DNA of 64,000 nt from Trissonchulus latispiculum (GCA_030248195.1 JASAND010026347.1:1-64000); one strand, 5' to 3'. Positions 43,101 through 55,783 are shown, numbered from the stretch's first letter. Numbers and translations are program-made. The notes: generated by a model from the sequence alone, not told the origin.

Positions 43101-43254
43101 CTTTTTTGCAGTTAACAAACCAAAGGAAATTTATTACTGAAACTAAAATATAAATGCCTGGAGTGCTCTAAATTAATTTCTAAAAGCGATTTTTCGTGCT
43201 AAGAGCGTGGCGTTTACTGGGGGCTACCGCCCCCAGACCCCCGTGTATCTTAAT

Positions 43255-43805
43255 CATAGGTGTAACGGAGATTTGGGGTGGGGGCGGCTCCCCCCCAACA
43301 TTTTCTGGGGGGGCCCCCTCTGGCGACCCCCCCCCCCAACCCCCCCAGGACCCCCCAACCCTCCCCCAAAAAATTTTTCATTTTTTATGCCAAAAATCGC
43401 ATTTTCAGCCGTTTCTAATGATAAAAAACATCTAACCATAAAGTAATTTTAACATTAGACAGTGGTTTTAAACTCAAAAACTTGATTGCCAACATGTTTC
43501 CAAGTCCAAAATAAGGACAATATTGAGTCATAAGATCCATAATACAGTTAAAAACGTGTATTTCTCATAATAATAAACAGTTTAAGCCAAAAATTTGGAC
43601 ATTTTTGAAAATTTTTTCAAAATTTACCCTAAAATACCAAAATTTTGGCCAGTTTTCGCGCCTTCGGCGCGACTACCCCCCCCCCCTCCAGTTGGGGGGG
43701 GGGGGGACGTCCCCCCCCCAAAAAGTTTTGGGGGAGGGTTGAAAAAAGGCTTGGGGGGGGCTACCCCCCCCCCCAACCCCCCCCCCCCCCCACCTTACAC
43801 CTATG
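43255..43805. mobile_element. G/C-tract hAT-like MITE, copy 3
   Basis: 551 bp, ends CATAGGTGTAACGGAG and CCTTACACCTATG. Exact 8-bp duplication ATCTTAAT (43247-43254, 43806-43813). Nearly identical to copy 2, so both are young. Confidence 0.9.
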
Positions 43806-43845
43806 ATCTTAATATTCAACTGGCCTCGAGTAAGTATATACGTAT

Positions 43846-44716
43846 ATATAGCCATGAGGTGAAAAAAAACCCACCCGCCTCCTGGGTCATGGGTTGGAGA
43901 TATGAGCTCATTTGGTCATTTGGTTCACTCTTGTTTATTTTATGACATTTTGAAAATGACAACTATATATATACTTTTTGGTTCAACCATCCAAAAATTT
44001 ACCAAAAGTTTGGACCGATGTAACTTTTGACTGGGTTGGGCTAGAAAAGTTTTGCAAATATGTGCAATGATGGCAACTCTTTCTCTTTGCACACAGCCAA
44101 AATTAGACCGATCCGCTGTACCGTTAGTCTGGCACATTGCCAAACGTGGCGGGGGAAAACCCACTTTGGGGGGGAAAAACCCACCCAAATTTTTTCGAAA
44201 AATTTTTTAACAACTCAACACGGAAACAATTAGAGACTATAGCACGGTACTATCGAGCACGCTGCGTCATCCTATGCGGTCAGATTCGGACAATTTTGCT
44301 TACCTGGCTAGCAAGGGGCTAAAAACCTTAAAAGTGCCATTTCGCAGCTGGAGGACCCAATACAGGTACAATTGTGGATTTTAACAGCCAATTCTACGTA
44401 AAAAACCATTCTCTACTCGATAGAATAATAAGTTTTATCAAATTACATCATTTTTAGCATTTTTCAAAAATTGCCCTATGTTTATGTGTTAAACTTTATG
44501 AAACCTGGCCAGTTGATGCAGCATTTTCAACTGCACATGAGATCTCAAAAAAAGCTGTTTAGATCGGGTTTTTGGTTCATACTAACTAAAAAAGGGTTGA
44601 ATTTTATACTGGAAGTGTCAGAATTGCGATAGAACAATTTTTAAGACCTGTGAGGGGTGGGTTTATTTTCCCCCCATTTGGGTTTTTTCCCCCCATTGGG
44701 TTTTCCCCCGCTACTT
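43846..44716. mobile_element. Code-word element W1 (GGGAAAAACCCAC)
   Basis: From TATATAGCCATGAGGTG to about the TATA before V. The word (G)GGGAAAACCCAC or its complement occurs near 43858, 44150, 44166, 44660, 44685 and 44700. The body includes ATGAAACCTGGCCAGTTGAT (44499-44518). Right boundary uncertain. Non-coding. Confidence 0.45.
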
Positions 44717-44725
44717 TTTGCATTA

Positions 44726-45840
44726 TATAGAAGTCGGGGGAAAAAAACCAACCCGCAAGTGGTGGGGAAAAAAAACCAACGCCCCACAAAAAAACCAGTT
44801 TGGGCGATGGGGATGAGCTAGCGGGCTCAAATTTTGCATGCAAGTTGGTAGGGCCCATCCCACCTACCACACCAAATTTGAGCTAAATCGGACCACTTTT
44901 GAGCATTTTGTGACATTTTGAAAATTTTGGCATTTTTGACCCCCCAAAATTCAAATTTTGCCTATTTTTGAAGGCCTGTAAAAAATTTTCCATAGCAGTT
45001 AGATAATAACTTTTAATAGTTTCTATGAGAACAAGATGTGCTCTTTCCAAAAATGTCGGTCTCGCCTTCCTGCGACGCTTGGCAAGCTGCCAGCAGAATT
45101 TTTACAAAATGGGAAAAAACCAAGGGGTGGGAAAAAAACTAATTTTTGCTTTTGCTGCCAAACTCCCAAAAATGGTTCTTAGTTGCTCAAAAGTCATCCA
45201 CATAGCAAGTTTAATGCGTTCTTTCACGTGAACAGCTCAAAATTGCATTTGGACTTGGCAATTTTGTGCTAGCCGGTAAAAACCTCATTTCGGAGGATCG
45301 GCTGTTTGGCTCAGCTAAAGCGGCCAACAAGTACTCTGGGACAAAGAAATACGCGAAAAAACACTGAAACAACGTTTATTTTAATTTATTTCATTGAATT
45401 TCGAAAGATTTACAAATTTTTGCATTTTAACATAGAAACTGGCAAATTTGATGAAACCTAGCCAGTTGATGCTGCAAATTTTGATGTTTGATTTTCTCAC
45501 TTATTATAAGGAATATCGCAAAAATAACTGCAGATATGAAGTCAGCGACGCCGATTTTACCTGTCGCATGCATAAAATCGCTAATATGAGTTAACCTGAC
45601 CGAATACTGGGGTTGGTTTTTTCCCACCGGTTGGTTTTTTCCCGCCATTGGTTTTTTTACCCCGGCTAATTAACCGTTAATTACTAATTAACGACAGGAC
45701 CTAGAGAGGCGATTTATATACCAAAATGACAGTCTAGACAGGTCTTGATAAGAAAATAATTTGTAGCCGGATTGCTCCACTGGGTAGTTCTGCAGAGTCC
45801 AAAAAGTGACTACCTTGGGTTTTTTCCCCCGACCTCTATA
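44726..45840. mobile_element. Code-word element V (GGGAAAAAAACCAAC)
   Basis: 1115 bp, ends TATAGAAGTCGGGGG and CCCCCGACCTCTATA. The code word appears at both ends and near 44760, 45112, 45132, 45612, 45630 and 45645, in both orientations. TA on each side could be a 2-bp duplication. The body has ATGAAACCTAGCCAGTTGAT (45451-45470). Non-coding. Confidence 0.6.
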
Positions 45841-46060
45841 CCGCTCTAACGGTACAACTTACAGAAGTTCAAATAGGCTTAAAAGAAAGTTCTAAGTACG
45901 CCAAGTACGATGGACGATGGTATATAAAGTTCTCAGATAATCCTTATAATAAAAAAGTTCCAGCCAAAATCCGAAAATGTGGGGTTTTTCCCCACATGGC
46001 TATAGACTTTGATATTTTGTTAACTAATTTTTTACGCAAGTCAAGCCAAATGAATTTCTA
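45841..46060. other. Spacer between V and Z1
   Basis: Contains the start (45902) of the 7.17 kb tandem duplication. No gene. Confidence 0.4.
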
Positions 46061-47152
46061 TATAGTCAGGAGGGGGGGAAACATGAATAGGGAAGCAAGC
46101 CTCCAACTTTTTCTTCGTTTGGATTTGGATCGGTTTGAGTATACCGTTACGTACCGTGGGCAAATACCTATCCAATCGTATATTCAAACTTCTCTTACAC
46201 CTCTCTCAGCTTTGGCAGTAACAGGATTTGTCCATGTTTTTTTTACCCGCGAATCGGGGAAAAAACATGGTGCGGGGAAAAAACATGGCACGGATTTCTA
46301 GCAAGCAACCATTTAGAGTGGTTTAAAAGCGTTGTTTCAGCTGTTTTTAGCGTGCAAAACTACCTAGGCACCATTCTAGCGTCACAACAAGCTTAAAACC
46401 CGATTTTTTGGTCAAAATGCCAAATCCGCCGTACCTAACCTGTTTGGGCATGAAACCTGCTGGGAACTGGCCATAATATGCAGAATATAGCTAGAAATAA
46501 GTTAGTTGTGTTAAAAATTGCAATATCCCATCATTTTTAAGTTTTTTCAAAATTTTCATTTTTACCATAGAAACTTATGAAACCTGGCATGTTGATGCTG
46601 CAAATCAAATTTTCGAGCTAGAAGCTTCAAAAAATGCTCAAAGTTGGCATATTTTGAGTTTTTTAGCGGTTTAAAGCATTCTCTTTCCTACAGAAGCATT
46701 AGTTACGCCTTCCTGAAGCATACGCAAAAATTTGAAAATTTGGTCACCATGTTTTTCCCCGCTCTAGTGGACCCTCTGTGGGGGAAAAACATGGTCAAAT
46801 TTTTTTACTGGGTGCACGTAGGGGAAAATCACTATTGCCATGTGATAGAGCAAGTCGAATTATGCCCGCATGCAAATTTATAGTAACCAAAGTTGGATGG
46901 TTGGTCAGATAATATACTTGCAAACTTTCGAAAATCCTTAGCATTTTGGCCCATTTTGGGAGGTCAACTTTGGTCATGTATATACTGTGCTTACAGAATC
47001 GAACTCAGAAACCAATCTGGTACTGCATGGTATAGTTTAAGATTTGCTCTTTCTAATGGGCTATACTAGGCAGCTGCGGCTGCTATGGTTGGCGAGTAGG
47101 CGACCATGTTTTTCCCCCTCTTTTCCGGCATGTTCCCCCCCCCCCGACTATA
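46061..47152. mobile_element. Code-word element Z1 (GGGGAAAAACATGG)
   Basis: 1092 bp, ends TATAGTCAGGAGGGGGG and CCCCCGACTATA. The code word or its complement occurs at about 46075, 46231, 46255, 46275, 46748, 46785, 47104 and 47129. The body shares the ATGAAACCTGGCATGTTGAT segment (46577 on) with V and W1. The frames 45996-46301 and 46644-46883 are not supported as genes. Confidence 0.65.
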
Positions 47153-49428
47153 TATAATAAAGGTTCGGAAAAAAATACACCGGCCGGGTCCGAAAAAAAT
47201 ACACCCACCCTAACTCAGGCTAGAAGCTACGGAGTCCAGCCAAACTGTGCCCCATAATAGCGCAAGCTTATTTATATCCAGCCATGGTATGGCTGTTTCC
47301 GTAAGGCCCCGCACACACGCAGGCTGAGGACTCAAAAATGGTACTATGACAAAGTTTGTTTTCAACTTTTGGATCAGTTGGCAACTTTTTGGCTCTTGTT
47401 CGCTACACTAAAGCTATAGTATCACCTATTGCTTTAACATTATACACATTGCTTCTAGTTTTTTTGGCAATAGGTTCGGGCGCCCCTGCGCCGAACAGTT
47501 TCGCAGCAGCGGGTGTATTTTTTTTTTGGACCCGCTGAGCACTTGGGTCCGAAATAAAAATACACCTAAAAATTCTTATTTTAGCTGCTAGAAATCGACC
47601 AGGTGTCGAGTTTCCGCGTTTTTAACAGCATTTATGGCTGTTGCATGCACTGACGGTCTCCTGGGTTGGTTCCAAGGGGTCAATCTTTATCTTACTACAG
47701 TGTCGTATGATTGGCTTGAAAATTTGTCCTCAACTGAGCAAACTTTACTGGAATGACTTTTAGCGCTGTTTTATGCTAGCATTCACAGCTATAGCAGTAA
47801 TTCCGGTAATATAGTAAAGGTTCGAAAAAAATACACCGGCCGGGTCCGAAAAAAAATACACCCACCCTAAGTCGGGCTAGAAGCTACGGAGCCCAGCCAA
47901 ACTGTACCCCATAAAAGCGCAAGGTTATTTATATCCAACCATGGTATGACCGTTTCCCCAAGGCCCCGCACTCACGCAGGCTGAGGACTCAAAAATGGTA
48001 CTATGAAAAAGTTGGTTTACAACTTTTGGATCAGTTGGCAACTTTTTGGCTCTTGTTCGCTACACTAAAGCTATAGTAGCACCTATTGTTTTAACATAAT
48101 AGACATTGCTTCTAGTTTTTTGGCAATAGGTTCGGGCGCCCCTGCGCCGCACAGTTGCGCAGCAGCGGGTGTATTTTTTTCGGACCCGCTGGGCACTTGG
48201 GTCCGAAATAAAAATACACCAGAAAATTCTTATTTTAGCTGCTAGAAATCGACCAGGTGTCGAGTTTCCGCGTTTTTAGCGGTATTTATGACTGTAGCAT
48301 GCACTGACGGTCTCCTCGGTTGGTTCCAAGGGGTCAATCTTTACCTTACTACAGTGTCGTATGATTGGCTTGAAAATTTGTCCTCAACTGAGCAGAACTT
48401 TACTGGAATGACTTTTAGCGCTGTTTTATGCTAGTATTTACAGCTATAGCAATGATTCCAGTAATATTCATTCAAGTTTAGAAGCGAGTAGCCTTTCGCT
48501 ACTGCATTTTCAGGACTTCGACCCGGTGTAAATTGCTTGTGACTGTCTCGGTCACAAAAGTCGACGATATTCCAGGTAGTTAGAGAATTGAAACTAGTTG
48601 AAAAGGCTCAGGAAATTACGAATCCAGAGTAAACTTAATAAATAATACCGTATGGTAAACTATATATAACGACTTTTTCTACGTTCAAATGCTCAGATCG
48701 GGCTACCAGGTTTCTCAGCAGACAAGCTTTCAGCTCTGAACTGAAAACTTACAATTTTTTCGACTTTGAATGAGCTAAATGATGGTTTATAATCAGTTGT
48801 GCCCATGGCTAGAGAATTAATAACAACGTAGACGACCCCTTCCGGTAGGCATTGGGATTCCAGAACTCATATTAACAGCCATGACCATCTATGACGGTTT
48901 TCAGAAGGTCTTCTAGATGTCTGCTGGATATTTATTCTTTGTCCTTACGTTTGTTAAGAATAAAAAACAAAATATGGCCACTGAATAAGCAACATTATAG
49001 ACATTACTGCGTGAAACAGTATCGGGCCAGATGAAAAAGTTTTTCGGGCCATATGCGGTAGGCGGCATGTCTAATAAAAATTAACCACCATAGACTGGAA
49101 AGATGTATCAATAGTCAACGGAAAATGCATGAGCAGCATCTGTATATACGATTTGTATAGTCATTTTGGCACTAGATAATGAAAGGGCGAATTTTTGGCC
49201 CTGTATTTTTTCGACCCCGCGTATTTTTTTTCGATTTGGGTCCGAAAAAATACAGTCAATTTTCAAAATTTTTCTGAAAGCACAGCCCTTGTCCGGGAAC
49301 TTTGGGCATGGGAAGAAACTAGACCCCACCCCACGCATGCTGGGCCATATCCGGGATCTCTACGGCAATCCTATAAAAAGTTATCCAAAAAGTTGCCAAA
49401 TCGTATTTTTTTTCGAACCTTTACTATA
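47153..49428. mobile_element. Code-word element X (GGGTCCGAAAAAAATACACC)
   Basis: 2276 bp, ends TATAATAAAGGTTCGG and CGAACCTTTACTATA. Code word pairs occur near 47165/47187, 47513/47555, 47822/47845, 48170/48205, 49203/49245 and the right end. The first 657 bp (47153-47809) are repeated directly at 47810-48466, including the terminus. Non-coding. Confidence 0.65.
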
Positions 49429-49773
49429 CATATTTTCCATAATTATGTAATTTTTTATAATCAGGGTTAAATAGGTCTCCATGAATACGTATGTAGTTAT
49501 TTTAAGACGTCTCTATAGACACAAAAATTTAACAAAGTTTGCAATTATATATCAGGCTCCTTGACGTGTTGGGTTTTCCCAATTTTAACTTGTGCTTTTC
49601 TGAATTTTTAAGCGATGCTTTTAATAAAATGGTTTCTCAGTAGTAGCAAAACTCTAGGCCTACTTACAGCGTTTAACTATTTTTTATGTATTGCAAAATT
49701 ATTAGACAAGTAAGCCTAACCGACTTGGAAACTCAAAAAATTTTACTTCAGTGAAAATTTTAAGATGTTCAAG
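49429..49773. other. Spacer between X and Z2
   Basis: AT-rich, no feature recognised. Confidence 0.4.
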
Positions 49774-50848
49774 TATAGTCAGGGGGGGAAGAAAAACATG
49801 AATAGGCAAGCAAGCCTCTAACTTTTTCTTCGCTTGGATTTGGGTCGGTTTGAGTATACCGTTATGTATGTATATACCGTGGGCAAATACCTATCCAATC
49901 GTATATTCAAACTTCTCTTATATGTACCTCACTCAGCTTCGGCAGTAACAGGATTTGTCCATGTTTTTTTACCCGCAAATCGGGGAAAAACATGGTGCGG
50001 GAAAAAACATGGCACGGATTTCTACCAACCAACCATTTAGAGTGGTTTAAAAGCATTGTTTCAGCTGTTTTTAGCGTGCAAAACTACCTAGGCACCCTTC
50101 TAACCTCACAGCAAGCTTAAAACTCGATTTTTTGGTCAAAATGCTAAATTCGCCGTACCTAACCTGTTTGGGCATGAAACCTGCTGGGAACTGGCCATAA
50201 GATGCAGAATATCACTAGAAACATGTTAAAAATTGCAATATTCCATCATTTTTTAAGTTTTTTTCAAAATTTTCATTTTCACCATAGAAACTTATGAAAC
50301 CTGGCATCTTGATGCTGCAAATCAAATTTTCGATCTAGAAGCTTCAAAAATGCTCAAAGTTGGCATATTTTGAGGTTTTTAGTGGTTTTAAAGCATTCTC
50401 TTTCCTATAGAAGCATTAGTTACGCCTTCCTGAAGCATACGCAAAAATTTTAAAATTTGGTCACCATGTTTTTCCCCGCTCTAGTGGACCCAGTGTGGGG
50501 GGAAAACATGGTCAAATTTTTTTAGTGGGTGTACGCAGGGGAAAACCACTATTGCCATGTGATAGAGCAAGTCAAATTATGCCCGCATGCAAATTTGTAG
50601 TAGCCAAAGTCTGAGACTTGCAAACTTTCGAAAATCCTTAGCATTTTGGCCAATTTTGGGAGGTCAACTTTAATCAAGTACTGTACTTACAGAATCAAAC
50701 TTAGAAACCAATCTGGCACTGTAGGGTATACTTCTAGACTTGCTCTTTCTGATGGGCTAAGTAGGCAGCTGCATCTGCTATTGTTGGGGAGTAGGCGACC
50801 ATGTTTTTTCCCCTTTTTTCCGTCATGTTTTCCCCCCCTCTGACTATA
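49774..50848. mobile_element. Code-word element Z2 (GGGGAAAAACATGG)
   Basis: 1075 bp, ends TATAGTCAGGGGGGG and CCTCTGACTATA. Close relative of Z1 (same order of code words and body), with scattered substitutions, so Z1 and Z2 are separate insertions of one family. Confidence 0.65.
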
Positions 50849-50906
50849 TTGGTGTTATGTTTTTCTAGGCTCCATGTAAGAAGTTAATGGTAAGGTAATG
50901 TTAATC

Positions 50907-52368
50907 TATAGTCAAGCGGGAAAACCCCCACTTTTTTTTCTTGGACCAGAACTTTCGACAGGTTTGGGCTAGCACGACTTTGATACTCTATTTAATTAGG
51001 GTTTGCCCTAAGCTTTCGAATGAGGTATAGTTTGTCTCTCTAGACCCTGCCGTTATGGAGAAATTAAAGTTTCCCGTGTCGGGAAAAAACCCAATGCGGG
51101 AAAAAACCCATCGGCGGGAAAAAACCCACTCGGATTTTTTGCTGGAAGCGTGCCAGAACAATTTTGACGGTGCCATTCGAAAGAGCGGGTTGTTTTTAGT
51201 AGGTCTACATCGAAAAATACCAACATTTTTGAAAAATTTCAGAAAAAATTGAATTTTCAAAATTTAGTATGTTTAACACATATATATATATATATATATA
51301 TAAACATAGGCTAATTTTGGAAATTTTTTAAAAGTGTTTATTTTTGGCAGTTTAAGCATCCTATCGTGTAGAAAACGTGTTTTTCCTGTATTTAGAGCCA
51401 AACTAGACCCATTTTAAGGCAAAAATAAGCATTTTTGGCCAAAATTGAAGTTTTGGCTTGAAATGGCACCATGTCCGATTTAGACCCCTGGACCACCCAA
51501 TTCAGGGTTTTTTTCAAAATTTCACCTGTGCTTTTTTGTGTTTTTTAAGAAAATGTATGTTTTTTAAAAAATCTGTGTTTTTCCTGAAATTCGCTTTTCG
51601 CAGTATTGAAACGTTTTTAACGCTTTTTACAGCATTTATAACTATATTTAGCATATTTCGCTCGTTACAGAAGAAATACAAAACATATATCGCTTGCTTA
51701 GTCTTTATAAACGATATTTCTATGTTCTAAACGCTAAATATTTGTGTTGAAGACGTCTTTTTGCGCTACAATGGCGGGTCTGGAGGGCGGAGCCCACCAG
51801 ACGTTGAGAATTTTTTGAAAATTGAACCTATTGGTCTGAAATTCTTCAAAACTTTTCGACAGTATATACGCATATTTTATTCCCGTTATTTCTTGAATTT
51901 GGAAACATAATTTCGTAGAATAATATGCCTGTACAGTCCCAAATGGCAGCGTTGCTTAGAATAATGAAGGCTACACTAAAGCTGTATAATGCCCAGACGA
52001 AAACAAACAGAAGTAAAAATAGGAATATAGATGATATTTGCGCCGAAGGCGCAAAATGTTTTGGAAAATTATGCTTAAAATCAATAAAAATTTGCTCCTT
52101 CAGGTGAAAATTTGAGTGTGCTTTTTAGTGTGTTTTTTAAATTTTGTGTGCTTTTTTTAAAAAAGTGTGCGAAAACACAATAAAAAACACAAAAAACAGT
52201 GCCACCCATAACAGAACGAACCCGGGTAAAACCTATACCAATTTAATCTATAGGCTCTATTAAACAAATGTATGTATTAGTTTGACCTTTCCTGCTAACG
52301 GTTAGAAAAATATTCAATTTTGAAAAGTGGGTTTTTCCCCGCCGATGGGTTTTTTCCCGCCAACTCTA
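50907..52368. mobile_element. Code-word element W2 (GGCGGGAAAAAACCCA)
   Basis: About 1.46 kb, ends TATAGTCAAGCGGGAAAA and the complement of TAGAGTTGGCGGGAAAA. Code words near 50917, 51077, 51094, 51115, 52327 and 52345. Contains an (AT)n run at 51280-51302 and a GCGCCGAAGGCGC hairpin near 52041. Non-coding. Confidence 0.5.
51280..51302. repeat. (AT)n microsatellite
   Basis: AT dinucleotide run; duplicated at 56157-56179 in copy 2. Confidence 0.95.
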
Positions 52369-53071
52369 GGTCACCCCCAGGTCGCACCGGAGGGGTTAGA
52401 GCAGTGTGGCATATATCATCATGAAGCCCAACAGATGCCCTAGCCCTACACATTAGGGATCGGATCCGGCTCCGGCCGGAATTATGACTTCCGGCTCCGG
52501 TTAACCGGAGCCGGAGGCAGAGGTGCCGGAGCCGGAGTTTCTGTCCAGCACCTAACACTGCTGTTCATATTTACTTTATATATATTGAACTATATCGTTA
52601 ACTTTTACTCCGTTTAAAATAAAAATAGCAATTTTTCAAAAAATTTCGCGCCATCAGCGCGGGTTTTTGTAATTTCGATTTTATTTCTGACTGCGAAAGT
52701 AAGTTAGACACCCAATCTGCGTTTAATTATGCGTTTATTTATACTTTATCAAGTTATTATTTATTTATACGTATCCTATTATAAGATATCGTGAATTCAT
52801 GATTTCTTTTCTATCATAGGGGTCGCGGTAGCGACCCCTATAATATGAGTGAAAATGGTCGAATGACCGTGTAAAACAAGGCTGCGCAGAAGCTGCGCAG
52901 ATTCCTGCGCAGATCCTGAGCAGATTATGTGCGCAAAAAATTGTACGTGTCGAGTTTAGTATGTGTGCGAAGTTTCATTCCCGTACCACTTTCCGTTAAA
53001 AAGTTGCGCCAAAAATCGCTTACGAGAGTGATGTTTTTTTTCCGGTTCTCCGCTTTTTCCGGTTTCCGGTT
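52369..53071. other. GGCTCCGG block, hairpin, GCGCAG words
   Basis: 52453-52545 is an array of GGCTCCGG/CCGGAGCC words after TAGGGATCGGATCC, a hAT-like end. 52816-52841 is a hairpin. 52880-52925 has four GCGCAG words. No gene. Confidence 0.45.
52816..52841. repeat. Perfect 11-bp-stem hairpin
   Basis: ATAGGGGTCGC, loop GGTA, GCGACCCCTAT. Copied at 57700-57725 in the duplication. Function unknown. Confidence 0.8.
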
Positions 53072-53230
53072 CAAGTACGATGGACGATGGTATATAAAGT
53101 TCTCAGATAATCCTTATAATAAAAAAGTTCCAGCCAAAATCCGAAAATGTGGGGTTTTTCCCCACATGGCTATAGACTTTGATATTTTGTTAACTAATTT
53201 TTTACGCAAGTCAAGCCAAATGAATTTCTA

Positions 53231-54325
53231 TATAGTCAGGAGGGGGGGAAACATGAATAGGGAAGCAAGCCTCCAACTTTTTCTTCGTTTGGATTTGGAT
53301 CGGTTTGAGTATACCGTTACGTACCGTGGGCAAATACCTATCCAATCGTATATTCAAACTTCTCTTACACCTCTCTCAGCTTTGGCAGTAACAGGATTTG
53401 TCCATGTTTTTTTTACCCGCGAATCGGGGAAAAAACATGATGCGGGGAAAAAAACATGGCACGGATTTCTAGCAAGCAACCATTTAGAGTGGTTTAAAAG
53501 CGTTGTTTCAGCTGTTTTTAGCGTGCAAAACTACCTAGGCACCATTCTAGCGTCACAACAAGCTTAAAACCCGATTTTTTGGTCAAAATGCCAAATCCGC
53601 CGTACCTAACCTGTTTGGGCATGAAACCTGCTGGGAACTGGCCATAATATGCAGAATATAGCTAGAAATAAGTTAGTTGTGTTAAAAATTGCAATATCCC
53701 ATCATTTTTAAGTTTTTTCAAAATTTTCATTTTTACCATAGAAACTTATGAAACCTGGCATGTTGATGCTGCAAATCAAATTTTCGAGCTAGAAGCTTCA
53801 AAAAATGCTCAAAGTTGGCATATTTTGAGTTTTTTAGCGGTTTAAAGCATTCTCTTTCCTACAGAAGCATTAGTTACGCCTTCCTGAAGCATACGCAAAA
53901 ATTTGAAAATTTGGTCACCATGTTTTTTCCCCGCTCTAGTGGACCCTGTGTGGGGGAAAAACATGGTCAAATTTTTTTACTGGGTGCACGTAGGGGAAAA
54001 TCACTATTGCCATGTGATAGAGCAAGTCGAATTATGCCCGCATGCAAATTTATAGTAACCAAAGTTGGATGGTTGGTCAGATAATATACTTGCAAACTTT
54101 CGAAAATCCTTAGCATTTTGGCCCATTTTGGGAGGTCAACTTTGGTCATGTATATACTGTGCTTACAGAATCGAACTCAGAAACCAATCTGGTACTGCAT
54201 GGTATAGTTTAAGATTTGCTCTTTCTAATGGGCTATACTAGGCAGCTGCGGCTGCTATGGTTGGCGAGTAGGCGACCATGTTTTTCCCCCTCTTTTCCGG
54301 CATGTTCCCCCCCCCCCCGACTATA
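53231..54325. mobile_element. Z1 duplicate
   Basis: Copy of 46061-47152 by the segmental duplication, with a few indels in A and C runs. It shifts open frames relative to copy 1, which argues against coding. Confidence 0.65.
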
Positions 54326-54692
54326 TATAATAAAGTCTCGGAACAAACTACACCGGCCGGGTCCGAAAAAAAAATACACCCACCCTAACTCAGGCTAGAA
54401 GCTACGGAGTCCAGCCAAACTGTGCCCCATAATAGCGCAAGCTTATTTATATCCAGCCATGGTATGGCTGTTTCCGTAAGGCCCCGCACACACGCAGGCT
54501 GAGGACTCAAAAATGGTACTATGACAAAGTTTGTTTTCAACTTTTGGATCAGTTGGCAACTTTTTGGCTCTTGTTCGCTACACTAAAGCTATAGTATCAC
54601 CTATTGCTTTAACATTATACACATTGCTTCTAGTTTTTTTGGCAATAGGTTCGGGCGCCCCTGCGCCGAACAGTTTCGCAGCAGCGGGTGTA
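54326..54692. mobile_element. X element fragment (left end only)
   Basis: Left 365 bp of X; truncated at GGGTGTA by the 2.3 kb deletion. Confidence 0.7.
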
Positions 54693-55725
54693 CTCTAACT
54701 TTTTCTTCGCTTGGATTTGGGTCGGTTTGAGTATACCGTTATGTATGTATATACCGTGGGCAAATACCTATCCAATCGTATATTCAAACTTCTCTTATAT
54801 GTACCTCACTCAGCTTCGGCAGTAACAGGATTTGTCCATGTTTTTTTACCCGCAAATCGGGGAAAAACATGGTGCGGGAAAAAACATGGCACGGATTTCT
54901 ACCAACCAACCATTTAGAGTGGTTTAAAAGCATTGTTTCAGCTGTTTTTAGCGTGCAAAACTACCTAGGCACCCTTCTAACCTCACAGCAAGCTTAAAAC
55001 TCGATTTTTTGGTCAAAATGCTAAATTCGCCGTACCTAACCTGTTTGGGCATGAAACCTGCTGGGAACTGGCCATAAGATGCAGAATATCACTAGAAACA
55101 TGTTAAAAATTGCAATATTCCATCATTTTTTAAGTTTTTTTCAAAATTTTCATTTTCACCATAGAAACTTATGAAACCTGGCATCTTGATGCTGCAAATC
55201 AAATTTTCGATCTAGAAGCTTCAAAAATGCTCAAAGTTGGCATATTTTGAGGTTTTTAGTGGTTTTAAAGCATTCTCTTTCCTATAGAAGCATTAGTTAC
55301 GCCTTCCTGAAGCATACGCAAAAATTTTAAAATTTGGTCACCATGTTTTTCCCCGCTCTAGTGGACCCAGTGTGGGGGGAAAACATGGTCAAATTTTTTT
55401 AGTGGGTGTACGCAGGGGAAAACCACTATTGCCATGTGATAGAGCAAGTCAAATTATGCCCGCATGCAAATTTGTAGTAGCCAAAGTCTGAGACTTGCAA
55501 ACTTTCGAAAATCCTTAGCATTTTGGCCAATTTTGGGAGGTCAACTTTAATCAAGTACTGTACTTACAGAATCAAACTTAGAAACCAATCTGGCACTGTA
55601 GGGTATACTTCTAGACTTGCTCTTTCTGATGGGCTAAGTAGGCAGCTGCATCTGCTATTGTTGGGGAGTAGGCGACCATGTTTTTTCCCCTTTTTTTCCG
55701 TCATGTTTTCCCCCCTCTGACTATA
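54693..55725. mobile_element. Z2 duplicate, left end deleted
   Basis: Starts at CTCTAACTTTTTC, equivalent to 49816, so the first ~40 bp of Z2 are gone. Confidence 0.7.
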
Positions 55726-55783
55726 TTGGTTTTATGTTTTTCTAGGCTCCATGTAAGAAGTTAATGGTAAGGTAATGTTAATC

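Larger units (their letters stand above)
42862..44460. mobile_element. Foldback element (arms 42862-43012 / 44285-44460)
   Basis: Two inverted arms of ~150-175 bp share GGGTCCTCCAG, GCGAAATGGCACTTTTA and GCTAGCCAGGTA. The interior holds a GGATCCGG block, G/C-tract MITE copy 3 and part of element W1. Non-coding. Confidence 0.6.
45902..53071 (+). repeat. 7.17 kb segmental tandem duplication, copy 1
   Basis: From CAAGTACGATGGACGATGG to just before the same words at 53072. Contains Z1, X, Z2 and W2 elements. Similarity with copy 2 is near-complete except for one large deletion there. Confidence 0.92.

Noticed and set aside
52929..53567. 212-codon plus frame
   Set aside because: Crosses the junction of the tandem duplication and runs into element Z1; the same frame in copy 1 is only 101 codons, and indels in A runs break it. 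No motif.
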